DNA from: Aquatica leii | Lineage: Eukaryota > Arthropoda > Insecta > Coleoptera > Lampyridae | Reading direction: 5' to 3' | Length of the DNA stretch: 64,000 nt | Assembly: GCA_035610365.1 (NCBI GenBank) | Contig: CM069436.1 | Span: forward strand, 86,801,912-86,865,911 | Part shown: positions 10,811-20,911 of the stretch, in pieces | Numbering within the stretch: position 1 is the first letter of the stretch | Layout: every line of letters begins with the position of its first letter | The notes under the pieces: model-generated | Database searches by the model: none | Told to the model about the DNA's origin: nothing | What the model saw: only the letters and a program-made list of their open reading frames with translations | Translations under genes and position numbers: made by a program

Positions 10811-11049
10811 TGTTATCGATTTCTGGGTTAAAGAAAGTCGCCTCGATTTATTTTAACAGTTTTAATAAATTTTCACACACACAAAACTCCAAAAATTTTA
10901 TACATAATTTGTACATAATATACCGCGCCTAGTTTCACCAATTCTATCTCCCCTTGTCTATCTGCCTACTCCTCTTGCTCATGCGCATCTTATTGAAATA
11001 TTTTCTTCAAAAACTATTACTAACTATTACTTGTAAATAAATGCTAACA
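10811..11049 (-). repeat. 5' LTR of the gypsy element (239 bp)
   Basis: Same TG...CA ends as the LTR at 5814-6038; the right target duplication CAAG follows at 11050-11053. Confidence 0.95.
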
Positions 11050-11053
11050 CAAG

Positions 11054-13287
11054 GGTAAAAAATACACATATAATAAAAACACAATAACATATCAAACAAA
11101 AGTTATAAATATGCAAGGTATATATTTCAAGAAGCAACTTACCGAGACTTTAATACATAAAATAGACAATTGTCCATAAAATGTATACAAGTTGCACTAT
11201 TACACATAAAATACAAGTAAGGTTCATAATCAGGAAACAATCTGCGATCTCAAAATGTTTGCCTCGCGGCAAATAAAATATTACATTACATTTCACAAGG
11301 CAATGCATACAATAGTGTTTTTCTTTGTTATCAAACCTATTAGAATCAGCATCATTATGTAAGTTTTATGATCAAAAACATGTTCTAATTTTGATCAACT
11401 TTTATATCCTCAAATTATAAAATCACAAAGAAAACAACTAAGTTATTATGCATAATTTAGAGATTAGCATTAATAACCTGCAGAGAAAATGATTTCATAG
11501 TTTAACGCAAATTGATTCTAAAACACTCCAAAGGTATACAAATGACAAAAACAAAATAGCAAAGAAGTTTAAGTAGCTTCCTTTTACAAACAAAGAAACA
11601 TCTGCGTATCGCCACTTCCACTTTTAATATTCTTTAAATGTAAGTATAAAATGGTTAATTATACGGTTAATGTTAATGTTTAAAATCACACCTAAATAAA
11701 ATTATAAAATAAAGAAAACACGACGAATCTAAATTACATTTCAAGCAATCTTTTAAGACATGACGATATAGTAATTTTAAGTTTTAATTAACAATTTTTG
11801 AAAGGTATCCTTTAACAATTCTACATAAATTGATTTTGAAATGCGTAATACACATAAAAATAATCGATTCGGCAAAATTGAAATAGCCGTCAATGCATTT
11901 GTATTACAAAAAAAAAGAAAACGTGGTGTTCCTATAACACTGGAATTTGAATACAAAGTATGTTTCGTCCCTAATTTTAATTAGAAAATTTGTAATCCCG
12001 TGTTCCTTGCGTATGCAACAACAAGTGAAATACGTTGTCACGGAAAAAAATAATTTGTAAAAAATTCAATTGTAGAGGCGTTTCATTATGTCGTGAACTG
12101 TGACCTTGAGTCGAAAATCGGAATTAATAAACTAAAAATTCAAAATTTGACAAGTCTATGTGAATCTCAAAAACGTTAGTCTATTTAAAAGACACTCACG
12201 TCTATAAAAATTTAAAATAATCGCATATTTATATATTAAATAAAAATAAACAATACGTAAAGAGTTATTAATAACAAATACAACGATAAAAACAAGGATA
12301 GCTTAGGAAAAATGTATCGACAAATGTTTGTAAGACAGACGTTAGCAACGTTTTGACATATACAGACTACAGCGCCACAGTTCACGAGATCCTAAAAGAC
12401 GTCTAACAAAAAAATTTGTATCGATATCAACAATTGGTAGACTCCGTTATCTTCTTTGAATGTAATGCGCATTCATGGTTCGATGGAATTATGTAGTATG
12501 GTTCGTACCGATTTGAATTCGAATAATTAATTTTGGCTACTGGAAAATACGAAAATTGGTCCCCATGAATGCAGTCGACTAATTAACTACTACCAATGGT
12601 CATTTGGGTCGCACTTATGGGTAATTAAGGTACATAAGTATCAGCATCTGGAAATTGTACAAACGCACATATGGAAAAGAAGACGTTGTTTCGTGTCAAT
12701 TGTGGTTGCATAGGCAATATCCTTTTTTTTTGACTTTATTATATTTATCCGAAACTAGCCTGTAAGTAAATTGAATTATAGCCTTTGTGGAGCACATGTA
12801 AACAATTTAAATTATTTGACAAACTTGTAAATATAAATATACGTTAGTCGTTAGTTATCGCTTCTTTTATTAATTGTCTGATAAATAATAGTAGCGACCG
12901 CATGTTTGTTGCGTACATAACGCAACTGGTCCTTGCCTAATAGTTTGCAAAGATTTTGTATTTTTCCAAACACGTTAGATAGAAACAAAGTATTTACCAA
13001 ATTTAGTTAATTTTGTCACCGTTTGGCTAACTAATACCTTTAATAGTTACATACACATAAAATTTTACAAAACACAAACAAAACCAAGCATTACACAAAT
13101 TTGATATTATTAATGCTAATTGTACCGCGGGTCGGAACTCTTCTGCTTCCACGTTCCCATAGTTATTGGTCTTTCCGCCAGACGACGATTAGATTTAAAC
13201 TAGATCATCTCAGACATGAGTTATTTTAACGTATTATCAAAATAGATAACTTTTGTCTTATTTTGATGGTCACTAAAAGTAAGGATG
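11054..13287. other. AT-rich 2.2-kb stretch, no gene recognised
   Basis: No open frame above background and no splice-consistent exon seen on either strand. If the arms at 5254 and 13288 are one element, this is its interior. A slightly GC-richer patch at 13120-13200 has no identifiable content. Confidence 0.45.
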
Positions 13288-13583
13288 ATCGTTGTGACTG
13301 TGGTAGGTAGGTATTACCAGACATGAAAGTGAGCACTGTGATCAGAAGTAAAGCTAACGATTGTCACCAATGTGGGTGTTGTGACCAAAATGTCAGTTGT
13401 GAATAAGAGTTGAAAATCGGTGTTGTGGCCAAAGTAGACATTATGACCTAAAATTCGAATAGATGTAGTGCTCAAAGTGGCCTTTGTGACCAAACACAAT
13501 TAGTGGGCGTTATAACCAATGTGGCCGATACGACAACAGCCGAATTAAAAAAATGTCGAGTGAGCGTTGTGTCCAGGCCCCAT
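13288..13583 (-). repeat. Right arm of the TIR element with degenerate GTGACCAAAGTGGGCGTT minisatellite
   Basis: On the plus strand this shows repeated variants of TGTGACCAAAGTGGGCGTTG about every 20-40 bp, then CAGCCGAATT and TCGAGTGAGCGTTGTG. Reverse-complemented, the outer end CACAACGCTCACTCGA matches 5257 exactly over 16 bases. The longer arm here has more motif copies than the left one. Confidence 0.7.
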
Positions 13584-13599
13584 AAAAAACCATAAAACA

Positions 13600-13761
13600 A
13601 GTCAAAAATGTAATAACAGAATACATTTTAACAAAGTTGAAAGTTCAAGTGAAACTGATCAAGCATCGACAAGTGGTGGAGTAGCAAAGAAACTAAAACA
13701 CTGTAAATACAATAATAACTGTTATTTAAATTTTGGTTTTACTATACCTAAAAGTAAATAA
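13600..13761 (+). pseudogene. Possible fragment of a ZBED5-like hAT transposase N-terminus
   Basis: The stretch ends KHCKYNNNCYLNFGFT, which recalls the KYxxxYLxFGF motif near the start of ZBED5-type hAT proteins, preceded by a Ser/Thr-rich basic segment. It stops after about 55 residues and nothing else of the transposase follows. The resemblance is short and could be chance. Confidence 0.3.
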
Positions 13762-13764
13762 TAA

Positions 13765-14113
13765 AGCAAGAGTACAATGTTTCAATGTTTTAGCGCCATC
13801 TTCACACCGTTTGCTCTAATACAGTTAATAATAATCTGGCAAATTCTTTAGTTTGTAAGATTTACAAAAGCATTTAAGTGTTTGATTTTGTATTGTAATA
13901 AGTAAATGGTCAAAAAACTTAATTTTCAACTTATCAAATTGCAGTGATTGTAATTACCTATATAAGTAGGTACCTATAACGCCAACATAAAAAATACACC
14001 TATACCTGTTTTTGTATTCAGTTTTTAAACTAATTACGTTTACTCAAATAATTATTATAATTATAATAGTTATACTTGTAGATAATATGTTATACGTAAC
14101 ACGTAGAAACTAT
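13765..14113. other. AT-rich spacer
   Basis: Nothing recognised. Confidence 0.4.
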
Positions 14114-14192
14114 ATTATTAACGCACTTATGCGATTACAGCACTCGGTCTACGGCTTCGTCGTGCAAATTTTCACATGCTTGCGTTAATAGT
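14114..14192. repeat. Imperfect palindrome, about 80 bp
   Basis: The outer arms TATTAACGCA and TGCGTTAATA face each other around an inner GCAC...GTGC centred on ACTCGGTCTACGGCTTCGTC. It could be a small foldback element or a transposon-end hairpin. Confidence 0.5.
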
Positions 14193-14577
14193 ATCCATAT
14201 CCTACTTGTTATTTAAACAACTAGTATTGTCTCTCATAAATTTCATATTTTTTGCTTTTGCATTCATAAGGCTCGCTTTTTATGCCCCCAAAATTGGTTA
14301 TATTTTATTTCATATCTTTGTTTAGATTTAGATGATAACAGATTTTCTACTCCTTTTAGTGAATTTTTTTCGATATATTTTGAAATGTATTTATAATTCT
14401 TGGACATTCATTATATCGTAAAATTAATTCTGACAAGTAAATAGTTAGACATCAAATTATTTATTGTTGTATAAATATGGAATACTAGATATACTTGTAG
14501 ATTTACTAAAATAAAAACTAAAATAATTGCTCGTTTTAAGTTTTTATATTAAGCAAAATAAAATCTTGTATGCACCA
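14193..14577. other. AT-rich spacer between two palindromes
   Basis: Nothing recognised. Confidence 0.4.
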
Positions 14578-14655
14578 CTGGATGATTACATTGATTACGC
14601 CCATCGGGCTGTATCACGTTGCTCCTCGGGCGTAATCATCGTAATATCGCCTTAG
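14578..14655. repeat. GC-rich hairpin with GATTACGCCC / GGGCGTAATC arms
   Basis: The arms GATTACGCCC (about 14593) and GGGCGTAATC (about 14628) face each other around a loop containing TGTATCACGTTGCTC, with weaker pairing outside. It stands out in AT-rich surroundings. Role unknown. Confidence 0.55.
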
Positions 14656-14765
14656 TGCAGAAATAGCTATTACAAAACCTTATATTAATTTAAAAAAAAA
14701 ATAGTTCTGATAAAGTTGATTTTACGCTTATATCATAGTTACTTCAACTTTAAAAAACATTGTGT

Positions 14766-15909
14766 CAGTGGCGGCATCTCTATTAGGTCATTTGGTCAAT
14801 GACCCTCCAAAAAATGAATAAGAAAAGTATTTTATTTACTTTAAAATTACAGAAAATTTGCGTTTAAATCAAATTATCAGCGTTTGAATTTCACGCGCTT
14901 AAATAATTGTCAATTTAAACGCAACAGATACGAAAGTTTGCAAATGTACCCGACCCTGACACGTACGTGCGCCCCAACTATGCCTGCATGTATATAATAC
15001 TGAAACCGAATCGTAAATGATAGTTATTGTAGTCAAGAATGAGACACAGAATACAATTTTATGCAAGTTAAAAAAGAAGTTAAGTAAACGCTTAAATGAT
15101 TTCATGCGGTCTACAGCCGGACCGCCTACTGAGTGCAAAGCTTACGCGACTTATCATTATCTTCGCAGCACGTGTGTGTAAAACACAGATGCTGGAAAGT
15201 TCATTTCTTATCACAGATGACAAAGTTTACAGTCGATTTTTTTATTTGATTGATAATATTCATTTGTAAGGGACGACTTATCGTTTTTGTTTCATAAGGA
15301 CGGTGGTACAAAACATAAAAAATTAATAGCTAATAATAGTTTACGCGTTTAGACCAGTAAACATATAAAAAGAAAGAATTCAACAGTAGTTTTAAAGAAT
15401 CTATGATTCGTTATATTGGATTTGTGGATTTAAAATAAATAATAAATTTTACTATTTTGTATGTTTGCTGTTTTCACATGATTCATTAATCATTATGGTC
15501 TAAAAACAATGTTACGGATTTATAGCATTTAAAAAAAAGTGAAAAGCATTTGTTATTGGCGAATTACATAAAAAAACTGTATGAATTATGCTACTTTTGG
15601 CAACGTTAATATTCGCTTACTATTAGACAGCGCTTGCCGAAAATCAATTAAAGACCACAATGAAAATGTTTGTAAAAATAGATTGATATACTAAACAAAA
15701 CACTTGATTGACTTTATCCATGACTACAGTAAAAAAAGAACGACGTTTCTCTACGTAAAAAGAATTAAAACAATTCTACGCAATCGGAAATACTATGGGA
15801 CAAGAAAGATTGTGCGCATTTCTATCCTGTAAGAATGTTTTTTTAGACTTTTTGCAATAATTGCGTTTTATAATGACCCTCTTGTATGATTGACCACCAG
15901 CCGCCACTG
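14766..15909. mobile_element. Non-autonomous hAT element, copy A (1,144 bp)
   Basis: Ends are CAGTGGCGGCATC at the left and, reversed, CAGTGGCGGCTGGTGGTCAA at the right. The 8-bp flanks CATTGTGT (14758-14765) and GATTGTGT (15910-15917) match at seven of eight bases, as expected for a hAT target duplication. CAGTGGCGGC is typical of hAT (Tip100-like) termini. No transposase frame is inside. Copy B at 27977-29068 is the same family in opposite orientation. Confidence 0.9.
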
Positions 15910-15954
15910 GATTGTGTTGCGAATTTTTCTGTAATAGTGCACTACATGTTTTAC

Positions 15955-17640
15955 CTACATATTGACAGTAGTTGTTTCTAGCGTGTGCGCTTGTTGTTTG
16001 ATTAGCTTGTGCGCTGTGTTCGTGGACGTATATTGCCGTGTCGTCTGCATAGATAGCGTTAAAGAGGCGCGGTCAAAGGAACGGTCCTGGTGGCACGCCG
16101 GCGGTTACTGGTTTGTTTTTCAAACGGGCGTTGTTGATTTTCACGTGGAACATTCTTTCGGTTAGGTAATCGTTTATTAACTCAATTAGATTTCTTGGAT
16201 ATTTTTGTTGTATCATTTTGTGTAATAGTCTTTTGGTCCACACGGTGTCACATGCTCTTTCTATGTCAAGCAGCAGCATTGCGGTGTTTTGTTTTCTGCT
16301 AAAATTTAATTTTATATCAGTCGCTATTCTAGCTTCTTGTTGGGTTGTGTTGTGTCCTTTTTTGAAACCGAATTGGTAGTGATAATTTATTTTTAGTTTT
16401 CATTCCGCTCTTTCTAACATGTCGAGTATTAATTTTTCGGCGAGTTTCCCGAGCGTCGAAAGCAGGCTTATTGGTCTGTATTCTTCTGGGATGTTATTGT
16501 TTTGGGAGTTTTGCGATCGTCACAGCCACGGCTCATTTACACATTTTCGGATTTTTATGATCGCGTTGACGATGTACGAGATTTGAACGATCATTTTTGT
16601 CGATAGGTTTTTTGTCATCCTGTTGTCGATTTCGTCTTCGCCGGGTGCTTTGTCGTTGGGTAGTTTTTTGATTTGGTTTTTTAACTTTTGGGCGTGGTCA
16701 TCGATTTTTCGTATTCGGCGTCGTGCGATTTTCTTTTTTTTTTCGTTTGTTTTGAGGAATTTGTCGACTTATTAGGCGATTTCATGTTGTTCTTCGTTTT
16801 CGAGATTGTAGTTGTTGTGCGCATCTTCGAACGTTTCGGCAAGCGTTTCTGCTTTTTGTTGGTCGGTGACGTGTGTTTTTTCGTTTTTCGTTAGTGCTAG
16901 GATTGGCGGGTATTCTGTTTTTAGCATCTTGGTGAGTTTCCATAGCGTGTTATCTCCTACGTCGGGTTTTTCTAGTTTTGTCGTTCATTTTGCATTTGCG
17001 TGTTCATTTATTTTTTCTCTTATTTGATTTGTGAGTTGTTTCGTTTATCTTTTCGCGTCTTCATCCAGCGTTATTTGCCACGTGCGTCTTGCCTATTTCT
17101 CTCGTTTATTTTTGTGTTATTTCAGGACGCAGTATTTTTCTCGTTTTGGCGATCCTTATGGTATTTGAGTGCTTGTTTTTTATTCGTCTCAATGTTTCGG
17201 TGAGCGTCTCGACTTCGCATTTGATTTGTTGTGGCGTTTTGATGGCGTTGTTTATGGTCAACGATTCGTTGATTTCTTTTCTGACTTTCTTCCAGATTGT
17301 GGTAGGAGTTTAGCTCGCACGTCATTATCACGATAGTGGTGGGCGGGGTTCCGTTGCTCGGGTAGTAGATGGGTGCATCGGGGTATTGTATTGTCAGCTC
17401 GTTTCTTCGATTGATGTAATTAATGAGTCGGTTACCGTTCGCGTTGTTATTGTGACAATTCCAAGCGATGTGTCTTGCGTTGAAATCTACGAAGAGCTCG
17501 TCGATGCATCTTTTCGTGAATTTGTATGTTGGCCTGTTGTACGCCGATATAACGATGGTGCATGCAAGTGTTTTCTATTGTCGTGTTTATTTAGAAAAAA
17601 CTGCTGCATCAAAGATGTAATATAATATGAACGATGCAAA
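15955..17640 (-). pseudogene. Decayed Jockey-type LINE: endonuclease end and reverse transcriptase
   Basis: Read on the minus strand from 17.6 kb, the end of an apurinic-type endonuclease is visible (DFNARHIAWN followed by NGNRL), a basic linker, then reverse transcriptase motifs: NDKAPGEDEI, YRPISLLSTLGKL, FGFKKGHNT, LLLDIERACDTVW (open at 16073-16279), TAGVPPGP and IYADDTAIY with the catalytic DD. Several stops and frame shifts interrupt it. It ends just after the YADD box near 15960, next to the hAT element, so the 3' half is missing. Position of the 5' end is approximate. Confidence 0.85.
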
Positions 17641-17666
17641 GTTCGTAATTATTAAAACTACGGTTT

Positions 17667-17674
17667 AAAAAAAA
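17667..17674 (-). terminator. RNA polymerase III terminator of the 5S gene
   Basis: Eight T residues on the minus strand follow the 5S 3' end immediately. A run of T is the normal polymerase III stop and argues that this is a gene-derived copy and not only a transcript-derived fragment. Confidence 0.75.
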
Positions 17675-17767
17675 GGGACAACAAGCACACGGTGTTCCCA
17701 AGCGGTCATCCATCCAAGTACTGACCGCCCCCTAAGTTGCTTAACTTCGGTGATCAGACGAGAACCA
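17675..17767 (-). rRNA. 5S rRNA, 3' part (about nt 28-120)
   Basis: On the minus strand this reads GGTTCTCGTCTGATCACCGA, AGTTAAGCA, GTACTTGGATGGATGACCGC and TTGGGAACACCGTGTG, the 5S rRNA signature including the internal control region. Differences from the usual arthropod sequence include CAACTTAGGGGGCGG in the loop E/helix IV region. The other part lies at 20868-20906. The two add to exactly 120 nt once the 12-bp duplication AGACGAGAACCA is counted once. Because it is split, it is a broken gene. Confidence 0.93.
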
Positions 17768-18136
17768 ATCAAAATCAAAACAAATTTATTAACAGTTTTA
17801 GCAGCTACATCTATGTACAGTAATTACAAACTAGATAACATTTTGTGTACATTTTATATTATTAAATTATATCTAATTAGTTCCTGCATTATCAATGCGT
17901 ACCTAAGATTTTTATGTGTTTTCTTATGATTCTGACAATTTATTATGTTTATTGTGTATTTTATTGGTCTATGACTATGTATTGTTGTTTATCTTATTAT
18001 TATTATTAAATATTATAAAATAAACCTGCTTCCGGGAGTTGTTTAATGTTTATTCATCATTTTTCTTCCTCGCATAGTAGAAGAGTTTCGTATGAAAGTT
18101 TGTATTTTGTTCCAATGTTTCTGTTATCTCTACGGA

Positions 18137-19908
18137 CCCAGTAAACACACGACATCCCAGGGACGTTCGTTTTATGTCCAAATGATGTTTTTACATCCCG
18201 GGATTTAAAATAGACCTCTTTAGGATGTCTTTAATAGGACGTCCTCAAGATGTCAATAAAAAACGTTCGTTAGGATGTCCTATGCGAAAAACAAATTTGG
18301 GCGTTTGTCAACTCATATATTTCTAATTGAATTAAAAAAACATTGAAAACAGGAATTTTCATATTACCTAATGTGAATGTTTATTTATAATTACCTACTA
18401 ATCAAATAAAATTAGAACAGGATTATACGTTTATTATAAATAAACGCAAATTAATATAATAACTCTGGTTAATCTTTCTTTTGATATAACAAATATTTTG
18501 AAAAGGCTGATGTGCGTGATTCACTTCAACTACACCGATAATCGGTTTTCGCACATAAACGAGACGAATTCAAACTTAGTGCGCATACCCAGTTTCCTTC
18601 TTGCTCTCTGGTGCCTACTAGACACCCGTACACTCTTTTGGTATATCAAAGTTTGCAAAGTTTATTGAAATTATAAGATCCCAATTATTAAATAATATAG
18701 TGATTTAAATCCCCATCGCGCACATACCTATGCGGTAAACTAAAAATATTTATTTTATACATTTTTTTTTACTCAAAATTATTAGAAAAATGTTTTCTTT
18801 GTACTAAAGGTTTAAAAGCGTGACGTTATTACGAGTATTATCGTCGCGATTCACAATAATTCACCCACTACTTGTCCACTACATTGTGTCAAACGGCAGG
18901 AATCTTTCGGTAACACACGAGTCGACTTTACAGTATCAATTATGACCGATAAGGCACAAAATCGCTAATCTAACTAAGAAACTATGACGTTATCGCTTTC
19001 TTGGTAACAGCGTCTTAGTTCATAGTTATGATTACTGTGCGAATTTCTGGTATTGTATTACTGTTTCACGATAATTAGTTAGACAGTTAAAAATGCGTCT
19101 AGAAATAAAAGAAATAATTAATTTTGTTTTTACCACATTCCTCTGATGAAACGTAAATGCAAAACGTATAAAAATTTTTAATAAATTTGCAAAACTGACG
19201 TGATAACAAAAACATTTTTCAAAAACGATTTAAACAATTTTTGACTGGTTATATACAATCGATCATCTCTTATGATTTAATCAGTAATAGAATCGCCAAA
19301 AAAATCAATATACAATTCTACAATATAGCCAAACGTATCAATTTATCAATTGGTTAATACATAGAAATACCAAAATAAGTTTTTTGTATAAATTTTTTTA
19401 TCGACTCTACATACGATTACCATCTCTTATGTAGTTGCATTGTTTCAGGCGACACTTAAAAAAATCGGGAAGAAAATATAAAAACTAGCTAAGGAAAGCC
19501 AAAGAACGTTAGGATCTAGAAGATAAAAAAATGAAATAGTCTCTAAATTTATTTTAATTGAATATAATTAGGATTATTATTTAAAAATATAGTTTTATGT
19601 AATGATAATTTGTATTTTATTTGATAAAGTTACTTATTTATTTTTCCAATTTATATGCAGAAAAGGAGAGGGGTGACTACCTCTTACATATCCTACAGCC
19701 ATCTAAAAGAGACGTCCCGTAGACATCCTACGTGGATGGGCAAAGATATCCTATAAAGACATCGTAGAGGTGCACACAATTGTGACAAAGAACGTCCCAT
19801 GAATGTCCCTAGGACGTACACAGGACCAAAATGGGATGAATTTGGGACATCCAGTAATCCGCAACATCATGTCACAGGGACGTCCTTGGGACATCTTTGT
19901 GTTGGTTG
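18137..19908. mobile_element. TIR element rich in GGACGTCC/GGGACAT motifs, nested in the LINE
   Basis: The left end (AAACACACGACATCCCAGGG) and the reversed right end (CAACACAAAGATGTCCCAAGG) are imperfect inverted repeats. Both subterminal regions hold many short palindromic or inverted copies of GGACGTCC, AGGATGTCC and GGGACATCC, over about 170 bp left and 230 bp right. The interior is AT-rich with no transposase. Superfamily unknown; no target duplication resolved. Confidence 0.7.
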
Positions 19909-20184
19909 GAGATTTGGGTAATTTTCTCAAGAATAGGATTGTATTTCAGTTGTCGTTTCTTTAATATGATCTTGTATGTAAAGGATTTTAGTTTAATCAT
20001 GCAGGTGATCTATTCGTGTGTATCTATCAGAGTTTGTTATTATTCTGAAGATTTTATTTTGTAATGTTTGGAGTGGTTTGATTGTTGGTTTTGAAGCACT
20101 ACAGTCTACACCATGCTGCAGCTAATATTAGTCTAATTATGGTAGTGTAGGTTAGTTTTTTGTTTGCCATTGTCGTGTTCTTGT

Positions 20185-20523
20185 TTACCAGCGGGAGTAT
20201 AGCTTGTTAGTTACTTTATACACTTTCTTTATTGTTTCTTTTATGTGGGTCTTGTAGTTTAACCTTTCGTCGATATAGAGTCCAAGATATTTTATTGTCT
20301 TGGTAGATGTAATTTGGTGGTTCTTAATTTTTAATTTGTTGAAGATTTTATTGTTTGTGATTTTTTTGGTGATAATAATTTGTTCCGTCTTATCAGCATT
20401 TATCGTTATTTTCCACCTTTCGAAGTAATCGATTAAATTGTTAACATGCAGTTGTGTGTTGTAGTTTGCAGCTTGTGCATTATAAGAGTGTCCATATATT
20501 GCCGTGTCATCAGCATATTGCAT
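20185..20523 (-). pseudogene. Jockey LINE reverse transcriptase fragment
   Basis: A 112-residue open piece starting MQYADDTAIYG (catalytic DD) and running through FERWKITINADKTEQIIITKK and YLGLYIDERLNYKTHI, which are the conserved blocks following the active site. Upstream in the same element, after a stop, are AGVPQGSVLG and AFDKVW. It is part of the insertion that splits the 5S gene. Confidence 0.9.
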
Positions 20524-20867
20524 TATCTGAGTTTTTTAGTATTGAGGAATATCGTTTATGTATAAGTTGAATAGTTTGCGTCCCAGGACGGATCCTTGGG
20601 GTACACCAGCGTCAATCCGTTTCGATTTCGATTGTTCATTGTTTATTCGTATTCTAAAAAATTTGTCGGTTAAGTATGAATAATCTACTACTGATGATGT
20701 GCGATGAAAATCCATATGTGATTAATTTGTAGATTAAGCCTTAGTCCATACTTTGTCAAATGCTTTTTGTAGGTCAAGAAGTGCAATTACTGTGTTGTTT
20801 CTGTTAAAGTTATTAGTTATGTCATATATTTGTTTGGTAATTAGTTGTACGGTATTAAGTTTTGGTT

Positions 20868-20906
20868 AGACGAGAACCAGTGCTTTCAACGTGGTATGGC
20901 CGTTTT
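20868..20906 (-). rRNA. 5S rRNA, 5' part (about nt 1-39)
   Basis: The minus strand reads AACGGCCATACCACGTTGAA then GCACTGGTTCTCGTCT, the 5' domain of 5S rRNA. The exact first base is uncertain by a few nucleotides because helix I (ACAAC pairing with GTTGT of the 3' end) might extend to about 20911. Confidence 0.9.
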
Positions 20907-20911
20907 GTTGT

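Larger units (their letters stand above)
5814..11049 (-). mobile_element. Complete Ty3/gypsy LTR retrotransposon, frameshifted
   Basis: The element is bounded by near-identical LTRs (5814-6038 and 10811-11049) that start TG and end CA, with a perfect 4-bp target duplication CAAG at 5810-5813 and 11050-11053. Coding order on the minus strand is gag, zinc knuckles, protease, reverse transcriptase, RNase H, integrase, which is the Ty3/gypsy order. The primer binding site resembles the tRNA-Leu type used by mdg3/micropia-like elements. At least three frame breaks (near 10.1-10.28 kb, 8.7 kb and 7.98 kb), a stop in gag and altered active-site residues make it defective. The nearly identical LTRs suggest a fairly young insertion, apart from a 14-bp length difference. 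Confidence 0.95.
17768..20867 (-). mobile_element. 5'-truncated Jockey-type LINE inserted in the 5S gene (3.1 kb, with a nested element)
   Basis: The insert is flanked by the perfect 12-bp duplication AGACGAGAACCA at 17756-17767 and 20868-20879. On the minus strand it starts inside the reverse transcriptase (IALLDLQKAFDKVW, IDAGVPQGSVLG, MQYADDTAIYG), runs through the thumb and ends in a 3' UTR with ATAGATGTAGCTGC and a TTTTGATTTTGAT tail. It has lost the endonuclease end and has a few stops. A separate TIR element (18137-19908) sits within its 3' region; removing it leaves about 1.3 kb of LINE. Orientation equals that of the 5S gene. Confidence 0.9.

Noticed and set aside
17386-17625. Plus-strand open frame of 79 codons
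   Set aside because: The minus strand encodes the endonuclease end of a Jockey LINE here, with DFNARH-type motif.
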